In this document: positions 5,943-9,894 of the stretch, one piece after another
How positions within the stretch are numbered: position 1 is the stretch's first letter
Layout of the letters: each line of letters begins with the position of its first letter
Assembly (NCBI GenBank): GCA_021812925.1
Contig: JAKAMK010000023.1
Location: 1 to 9,894 of the forward strand
Origin: a bacterium
Lineage (GTDB): Bacteria > Patescibacteria > Paceibacteria > UBA9973 > UBA2103
Direction: 5' to 3'
Length of the DNA: 9,894 bases
Notes under the pieces: model-generated
Told to the model about the DNA's origin: nothing
The model's database searches: none
The model's input: the letters and a program-made list of their open reading frames with translations, nothing else
Position numbers and translations under genes: made by a program

Positions 5943-6320
5943 ATGGATGAACTCGTTATCGACGACAAGAAGTACTTATCGACCAAGCGAGCTGCCAAAG
6001 TAACCGGCTACGCGAAGGACTACGTAGGGCAGCTCTGCCGCGAGGGCAGGGTACCAGCTCGCCTCATCGGACGAAGCTGGTACGTGCTCGAGTCCGCGCT
6101 CCAGGATCATCGCTTTGGCGAGCCGGGGCAAGGAGTTGGCGAAGTAAAGACGCCAGAGCCAGTTCCTGCATCCGCGGCGAGCGTGCTTCCGCCTACGTGG
6201 CAGCCAGTGAAGTATGAAGCCGAGACGAGGCTGCGGCAATGCCGAGACTGCAGCGCAGCACTGAACCCGAAGAGGCCAAGGAAACAAGCGATATCTCGTC
6301 TCACCAAGAGGCATCGGTAG
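5943..6320 (+). CDS. MerR-like HTH protein, N-terminal half of a split gene
   Basis: This frame encodes 125 residues. Residues 10-55 form a helix-turn-helix domain of the MerR/excisionase type (LSTKRAAKVTGYAKDY, LCREGRV, RLIGRSWYV). It aligns well with the HTH of the large surface protein at 7725: both share the pattern STKxA, GYxxDY, LxRxGxxxxR, GRxW. After about residue 90 the frame becomes Arg-rich and ends at a stop, while the other frame starting near 6218 reads as an acidic linker leading to a membrane segment. This suggests a one-base frameshift in 6218-6240 and an original single protein of about 300 residues (5943-6847). Alternatives are a sequencing error or true overlapping genes. 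ATG 5943 was chosen from the 7-base spacing to TATACT. Confidence 0.75.
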   Translation: MDELVIDDKKYLSTKRAAKVTGYAKDYVGQLCREGRVPARLIGRSWYVLESALQDHRFGEPGQGVGEVKTPEPVPASAASVLPPTWQPVKYEAETRLRQCRDCSAALNPKRPRKQAISRLTKRHR

Positions 6321-6847
6321 AGGCACTGAATAGCGCGTGGAGCGCGTGGTTCGAGCGGCAAGGTGCGCACACGGTAGTGGACGCTACGGGACAGGTTGAA
6401 GAATTGGTTGCTCCGGTAGATCTGCCGGAGGAGAAGCCTGTGGAGGAATCAAGTGCCGAAGAGACCGTTCCCCTGCAACGGGTCGTGGAGTCGGTTGCCA
6501 CGAGCTCCACGGACGAATTCAGCGTGCGCGAGGCGGACGAAGCGGCAGACGAGCCCGTCGCGGTGCCAATCCATGCAGTGCGAGCGGTAGCAGAGGCTGC
6601 GCCCGCACCTAAACCGCTGCAAGCACAAACAGAGCCTGCGCCGACTCGCTGGGTCGGCGATGGGGCGCGTCGTGCGCAGGGGAGGGTGCGCGCACAAAAG
6701 CACCACCGCGTCCTCGTCGCTAGTCTCGCACTCGTCGCAGTCGTATTCGTCGTCCTTGCGGCATTTGGAAGCGGAAATTTTGACTCAATAGCGACCTCGT
6801 CTGGCGTAGCGAGTGCGCTCGCAGGCGTAGTAATGGTAAATAAATAG
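6239..6847 (+). CDS. Linker plus membrane segment, C-terminal half of a split gene
   Basis: This frame is open from just after a stop at 6215-6217. With ATG 6239 it gives 202 residues. Residues 8-150 are a low-complexity linker rich in Glu, Ala, Val and Pro; a basic patch (RRAQGRVRAQKHHR) precedes one hydrophobic membrane segment at about 157-176. The short tail is FGSGNFDSIATSSG and ends in VMVNK. The basic patch before the membrane segment predicts an inside N terminus. The tail motif FDSI after the membrane segment also occurs in the 7725 protein. It is most likely the C-terminal part of the HTH protein starting at 5943, displaced by a frameshift. It has no Shine-Dalgarno or promoter of its own, so independent expression is doubtful unless it is translationally coupled. 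Confidence 0.65.
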   Translation: MPRLQRSTEPEEAKETSDISSHQEASVEALNSAWSAWFERQGAHTVVDATGQVEELVAPVDLPEEKPVEESSAEETVPLQRVVESVATSSTDEFSVREADEAADEPVAVPIHAVRAVAEAAPAPKPLQAQTEPAPTRWVGDGARRAQGRVRAQKHHRVLVASLALVAVVFVVLAAFGSGNFDSIATSSGVASALAGVVMVNK

Positions 6848-7049
6848 CGTATTTTAAAATTATCTCGTCTCGTTTTAACGATAACCATGTAGCGCCGGCA
6901 TTGTCGTCCTCGCCGCACTCGGGAGCGGATACCTCGATTCGATAACGGGTTCGTCTGGAGCAGCAGGCGCACTTTCCGGCGTAACTACCATAAATAAATA
7001 GCTTAGATTCGTTGTATCTCGTCTCGTTTTGCCGATAGAACATAGCAGG
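6742..7049 (+). repeat. Diverged tandem pair of 154-bp units
   Basis: Two copies of a sequence lie at a constant offset of 154 bp with no indel over their core: AGCGGA at 6770 and 6924, AAATAAATAGC at 6838 and 6992, and an identical 16-base block TATCTCGTCTCGTTTT at 6861 and 7015. By hand count the 78-base coding parts (6770-6847 versus 6924-7001) match at 53 positions. The unit covers the 3' end of the split HTH gene plus about 45 bases of downstream DNA. Outer limits are approximate. Confidence 0.8.
6891..7001 (+). pseudogene. Orphan 3' end of a paralogous HTH-membrane gene
   Basis: Read in frame to TAG 6999-7001 this gives IVVLAALGSGYLDSITGSSG, followed by a tail ending in TTINK. It closely follows the end of the 6239-6847 product (15 of 25 tail residues identical), including half of a membrane segment. 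No usable start codon precedes it: a TAA lies in frame at 6882, and the nearby ATG 6887 runs straight into a stop. Several of the differences between copies are synonymous, so the copies probably diverged while both were translated. This looks like the remnant of a second family member, or a silent tail cassette. Confidence 0.6.
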
Positions 7050-7083
7050 AAAAGCACAGCAACGTTGCAACCAAGTGAAGGGT

Positions 7084-7119
7084 AGAAGCCCCGATCGGAC
7101 GTGTCCGATCGGGGCTTCT
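7084..7119. terminator. 17-bp perfect hairpin, possible terminator
   Basis: AGAAGCCCCGATCGGAC (7084-7100) is fully complementary to 7103-7119, with a nominal 2-base loop that would open to 4. The stem is very stable and GC-rich, with AGAAG/CTTCT at its base, but no T tract follows. It lies about 80 bp after the orphan gene end and may end transcripts coming from the split HTH gene in either direction. It could also be a protein-binding palindrome. Confidence 0.5.
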
Positions 7120-7379
7120 CGCATGCGCGGTAGTGCCTCGCGGGAGCGTGATTGCTGCAACCGCGGCCTGATTTCTATTCTGCGAGCATGTACAAAGAGC
7201 ATTCTTCTATAGTGTCGGTGTGCAGCATCCTTATGTTCGCACAATGTTCTGCATTTCATATTTTGCGCACTAGCAGCGCATGAGCGAGGGAAGCGTCGCG
7301 AGGGTATCAATTCAAGCGCTGCAGGACCATTTCGGCCGCCAGATTCAGCGTCGGCAAGCCGAAATCTCTAACATATACC

Positions 7380-7385
7380 TATAAT
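7380..7385 (+). promoter_or_regulatory. Consensus -10 TATAAT
   Basis: A perfect TATAAT lies in an AT-rich stretch (7361-7390), with no recognisable -35 at 16-18 bp. The predicted start is near 7391-7393. No protein gene follows directly; a small transcript ending at 7473 is the most natural reading. Confidence 0.4.
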
Positions 7386-7391
7386 ATGTAT

Positions 7392-7473
7392 GTGAGGGAG
7401 TTCAGGCGCTCACGATCACAGCGATGCATGTGCCTCTGGGCGTAGCCTAGAAGGGTACATAGGCGGATTTTTT
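7392..7473 (+). ncRNA. Putative small RNA or leader transcript (about 80 nt)
   Basis: Bounded by TATAAT upstream and a hairpin with T6 downstream, this would be a transcript of about 80 nt. It has a 5' hairpin GTGAG (7392-7396) with CTCAC (7409-7413). An 18-codon frame GTG 7392 to TAG 7443-7445, containing Cys-Met-Cys-Leu-Trp, would end exactly at the base of the terminator stem, an arrangement like an attenuator leader peptide. No known RNA family was recognised (not tRNA, 6S, SRP or RNase P by eye). Confidence 0.25.
7445..7473 (+). terminator. Weak intrinsic terminator with T6
   Basis: GCCTA (7445-7449) pairs with TAGGC (7460-7464) around a 10-base loop, followed by GGA and six T (7468-7473). 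The stem is only 5 bp, so termination efficiency is uncertain; the T tract is the strongest part of the signal. Confidence 0.4.
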
Positions 7474-7655
7474 ACAGGTTGAGTCAGCCACGCTCGGCTA
7501 TTTCATCGTTCCTGCGTTACGTCTAGGCGGTTTTCTCCATGCACGAGCTGTTCGCGACCGCCGTCTTCTACGCGAGTGCTGGCCCACCTGTGAATTTTCT
7601 CTGCTCCGCGTCCGCGCCTGTGCGCATTACCGTGTCGTAGAAATTTTTTCGGTTC

Positions 7656-7664
7656 TTATCCACA
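7656..7664 (+). other. DnaA-box match TTATCCACA
   Basis: An exact match to the DnaA-box consensus TTATNCACA lies about 60 bp before the large surface gene. It is the only exact match found by eye on either strand, and no dnaA, dnaN or box cluster is nearby, so an origin is not indicated. It may be chance or a DnaA-responsive promoter site. Confidence 0.2.
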
Positions 7665-7711
7665 CCGGAATAGACGACATTTTCCGTTTTACCAAATAAA
7701 ATATAGCTAAT

Positions 7712-7723
7712 TCGGATATCCGA
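7712..7723. promoter_or_regulatory. 12-bp palindrome abutting a start codon
   Basis: TCGGATATCCGA is a perfect 12-bp palindrome ending 1 base before ATG 7725. Weak -10 candidates (TATAGC 7702-7707, GCTAAT 7706-7711) lie just upstream, so a bound protein would cover the transcription start. The central GATATC also occurs at 5922-5927 in the promoter of the first HTH gene. It is a candidate operator for the HTH family itself. Confidence 0.4.
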
Positions 7724-7724
7724 C

Positions 7725-9894
7725 ATGGATCCTCTTTTTGAAAAAAATCTGATTTCGACGAAAGAGGCTGGAGCCCGCTCCGGGTACAACCCCGACTACC
7801 TTGCTCGGCTCGTGCGCTCCGGAAAGATCCGCGGGAGGCGCATGGGGCGTGCGTGGTTTATCGACGGCGCTTCACTTGATGGGTTCTTGCTCACGCAGTC
7901 GGATCACAAGATTGTTCGCGCGCGTGCGCTTGCGCGCGCGCGCGAAGAAGAGTATCGCGCTGCGCAAGATCCGGAGGAGGGTGTCAAAAAGGCTTGGGTG
8001 CCGCCGGTATCGCGAGGCACCGTGTTCCAGGGGGAGCTCGCTCCCCGGCGGCCGATCGTGCATGCGGCAGGAGCCGTGCTCGCCATAGCGGTCGTGCTCT
8101 CGGGAGCGTTCGTCGCCCAGGCGGCGCCTTTCGACAGCATTGGGTCGCACGCCCTCGCGGTGCTCGGTGAGACTGCTGCGGGATTCCGCGAATCGTTCGG
8201 CAGCGTACCGGGGAGTTTCGTCGCGCGCGTAACCGCGGCGCGTGAGAACCTGGCCGCGACGCGCGCGCAGGTGGCGCTCGCTACCACGGACGCGACCGCG
8301 CGGCTCGCGTTGCCGTCGCTCGTCGCACCGGATGTCTCTGTGCTCGCGATGCGTGTCACCGCCGAGCCGCCGCAGCAGAAAGGGGCGACGCTCGTCGCGG
8401 CGGATACCGTGCCGCCCGCCGCGATCGGCTCCGACGTGACTGCCGCGCTCGCGTTCGTCACTTCGCCGCGCGCGATCGGTCGCGCGCTCGCCGAGGGATA
8501 CGTCGCGCTCGGACAATCCGGATACGGGGCGATCCGCTCCGCGCAGGCTGCGTACCTCAGCGCGATCGAGCGCGCCGGGAGCGGCGCGCTCGCGTGGGGC
8601 GCGACGACGCGCGACGCCCTCGGTGCCGCGCCGCGCGGCGTGCGTGCGATGAACCTCGCGCTCGGCTACGCGGTCATCGATGCGGCGCATGCGGTCATCG
8701 ACGCGGATGTCGCGACGAGCTACGGCGTGGCCGCCGCTGGCCCAGCGTCCGCGCGCGCGACGGTCGCCCTGGTCGGCAATACGGGCGCAGCGCTTGCGGG
8801 GGCCGTCGGCGCGGTCCCGGGCGCAGCGACCAGCGGATTCCTCGCGCTCGCCGCGGCCCCCTCCCACGCGGGTCCCGCGCTCGCAAGCGCCGTCTTCAGC
8901 GCTGAATATGGCCTCGCTAAGCCGTTCGTGCCGGCGTCCTATGCGGTCGCCGGCTCCTACCTCGCCGCTGTCGAATGTTCCGGGAGCGTCGCGTATGACG
9001 CTACGCACGGCATCGTGGTCTTAGCGACCGCGGCGCGACCGGCGCTCGCGACTCTCCCGGCTAACCTCGAGGACTGGTACCTCGGCGCGATGGGCAAGAC
9101 CGCGCTCGCGCTTGATTCTCTCGGCGGCGCGTTTACGCGTTCGCCGGTCGGTGCGCCGGTAGCCTCGGGACTCGCGGCGGTCGCACAGTCGACCGCGCCG
9201 CAGCTCACGGTCGCTGAGCAAGCGGCGCTCACGACATACGTGACCATCCATGGATGGTTCGTATCTGCCGACGCTACGCTCGCCTCGCTCTTTGCGCCGC
9301 CCGCGGTCACGCCGCTCACGCCGATAGTGCAACCGGCGGTTGCGGTCGCCACGACGACGCCTGCTGCGACCGCGGCGGCCGTCACACCCGCACCGATCGA
9401 GACGCGCCCCGTCGCGGTCACGAACTATCCGACCTATACCACCGTCGTACAGGGCGTCTCGAAGCAGTACGTCGACCAGAACATCGCGAATCTCGACGCC
9501 GCGCTCGTCGCGCAGATCGATTCCGCGCTCGCGCCCGTCACGCGCCAAGTCGCGACGAACGTCACCACCATCCAGGAGGTGAACATGATACAGAAGCTCG
9601 ACGGCACCATCCTCACGCATCCGCAGCTTTCTGACGCGAGCATTTCCGGCGAGTCGAACTTCACGGGCAACAGCGTCACGGCGACTACCGGCACGTTCAC
9701 GAACCTCATCGCGCAGGCGACCTCGCTCGCGACGACGACCGTTACCGGCGACCTCTCGGTCACCGGCACCATCACGCCGGCGGTCATTTCCGCCGGGACG
9801 TCGATTTCCACTCCGTACTTCGTCGCCACGTCGAGCGCGGCGACCTCGACCTTCGCGGGTTCGCTCGCTATAGACGGCAACGGCTTCGTGTACG
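7725..9894 (+). CDS. HTH-membrane-fibre surface protein (partial, 3' end missing)
   Basis: The frame is open for 723 codons to the window end. Order of parts: residues 8-57 are a MerR/excisionase-like HTH (ISTKEAGARSGYNPDY, LVRSGKIRGRRMGRAWF), homologous to the 5943 product; 62-109 is a charged Arg-rich linker; about 110-133 is one membrane segment (AAGAVLAIAVVLSGAFVAQA) followed by PFDSIG; 140-560 is very rich in Ala, Thr, Val and Ser; 577-625 looks like a coiled-coil neck (SKQYVDQNIANLDAALVAQI); from about 632 come beta-type fibre repeats (SISGESNFTGNSVTATTGTF, TTTVTGDLSVTGTI, STPYFVATSSAATSTFAGSL). Such fibre repeats in CPR proteins often lead to an S74-type chaperone end; that part is outside the window. 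Topology is HTH in the cytoplasm and fibre outside, so it needs Sec export. The role is unknown: surface adhesin or membrane-tethered regulator. ATG 7725 is preceded by the palindrome and no Shine-Dalgarno. Confidence 0.85.
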   Translation, partial: MDPLFEKNLISTKEAGARSGYNPDYLARLVRSGKIRGRRMGRAWFIDGASLDGFLLTQSDHKIVRARALARAREEEYRAAQDPEEGVKKAWVPPVSRGTVFQGELAPRRPIVHAAGAVLAIAVVLSGAFVAQAAPFDSIGSHALAVLGETAAGFRESFGSVPGSFVARVTAARENLAATRAQVALATTDATARLALPSLVAPDVSVLAMRVTAEPPQQKGATLVAADTVPPAAIGSDVTAALAFVTSPRAIGRALAEGYVALGQSGYGAIRSAQAAYLSAIERAGSGALAWGATTRDALGAAPRGVRAMNLALGYAVIDAAHAVIDADVATSYGVAAAGPASARATVALVGNTGAALAGAVGAVPGAATSGFLALAAAPSHAGPALASAVFSAEYGLAKPFVPASYAVAGSYLAAVECSGSVAYDATHGIVVLATAARPALATLPANLEDWYLGAMGKTALALDSLGGAFTRSPVGAPVASGLAAVAQSTAPQLTVAEQAALTTYVTIHGWFVSADATLASLFAPPAVTPLTPIVQPAVAVATTTPAATAAAVTPAPIETRPVAVTNYPTYTTVVQGVSKQYVDQNIANLDAALVAQIDSALAPVTRQVATNVTTIQEVNMIQKLDGTILTHPQLSDASISGESNFTGNSVTATTGTFTNLIAQATSLATTTVTGDLSVTGTITPAVISAGTSISTPYFVATSSAATSTFAGSLAIDGNGFVY

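Larger units (their letters stand above)
6848..7724. other. 877-bp stretch without a convincing protein gene
   Basis: It holds the orphan gene end (to 7001), the repeat tail, a strong hairpin (7084-7119), a consensus -10 (7380-7385) with a downstream terminator-like hairpin (7445-7473), a DnaA-box match (7656-7664) and a palindrome before the next gene (7712-7723). Short open frames occur, the best being 7280-7384 (34 codons), but none shows recognisable family features. The stretch 7474-7655 shows only a weak 6-bp stem (7526-7531 with 7557-7562). DNA from about 7640 to 7711 is AT-rich compared with its surroundings, as expected for a promoter zone. Confidence 0.6.

Noticed and set aside
7280..7384. 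34-codon plus-strand frame with protein-like composition
   Set aside because: No ribosome binding site or matched -10 before it, no recognisable family, and length compatible with chance; it may be a gene relic.
7656..7664. Replication origin
   Set aside because: Only one DnaA-box match, no box cluster, no dnaA/dnaN genes nearby.
6848..7724. tRNA, CRISPR array or insertion sequence in the gene-poor stretch
   Set aside because: No cloverleaf with a GTTCRA T-loop, no regularly spaced identical repeats and no transposase frame or terminal inverted repeats were found by eye.
7568..7789. Minus-strand 73-codon frame across the surface gene promoter
   Set aside because: It overlaps the start of a well-supported plus-strand gene, shows no family features and owes its composition to the AT-rich promoter DNA.
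7872..9008. Minus-strand open frame (378 codons) opposite the surface gene
   Set aside because: Almost pure Arg/Asp/Gly/Glu composition, as expected from the complement of an Ala/Val/Thr-rich gene; the plus strand has a coherent HTH, membrane and fibre layout.

Overview
The window looks like a piece of a high-GC genome of a Patescibacteria/CPR member, most likely a Parcubacteria (Kaiserbacteria-like) lineage. This is inferred from gene content, without a database search. Supporting signs are: a SecA without the C-terminal zinc motif and with a short helical wing region; a minimal Obg without the OCT domain; a tiny Lys/Ala-rich basic peptide; membrane proteins that begin with a MerR-like helix-turn-helix; and a long Ala/Thr/Ser-rich surface protein with fibre-type repeats. 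None of the gene starts has a Shine-Dalgarno sequence. Three of them lie exactly 7 nt after a -10 hexamer, which points to leaderless transcripts.

Left part (1-5862), housekeeping. A 28-residue histone-like peptide (45-131) is closed by a strong intrinsic terminator (143-176). secA (215-2758) follows from its own extended -10 promoter. Convergent to secA is a TrpR/YerC-like DNA-binding protein (2871-3269, minus strand), divergent from obg (3360-4340). The TrpR-like gene is bracketed by two copies of one 20-bp palindrome: one inside a perfect 52-bp palindrome in the secA/TrpR-like convergent gap, the other in the shared TrpR-like/obg promoter region, where it carries outward-facing -10 elements. 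This suggests autoregulation by the TrpR-like protein, possibly also control of obg. gatB (4392-5801) follows obg after a heptamer-repeat hairpin and ends at a good terminator (5823-5862).

Right part (5863-9894), accessory. Here lies a family of proteins with an N-terminal HTH, a linker and one membrane segment followed by a conserved FDSI-type motif. The first member is split into two frames (5943-6320 and 6239-6847), consistent with a frameshift. It is followed, at a fixed 154-bp offset, by a diverged copy of only its 3' end (pseudogene remnant to 7001). An 877-bp stretch without a convincing protein gene holds a 17-bp perfect hairpin, a consensus TATAAT followed about 80 bp later by a terminator-like hairpin with T6 (possible small RNA or attenuator), a lone DnaA-box match and a 12-bp palindrome abutting the next start codon. 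The last gene (7725 to beyond 9894) is the intact large member: HTH, membrane segment, long Ala-rich region, coiled-coil neck and fibre repeats, cut by the window end.

The most interesting content is the palindrome pair around the TrpR-like gene and the cluster of membrane-tethered DNA-binding domains joined to exported fibres, with a broken member and an orphan tail next to the intact one.
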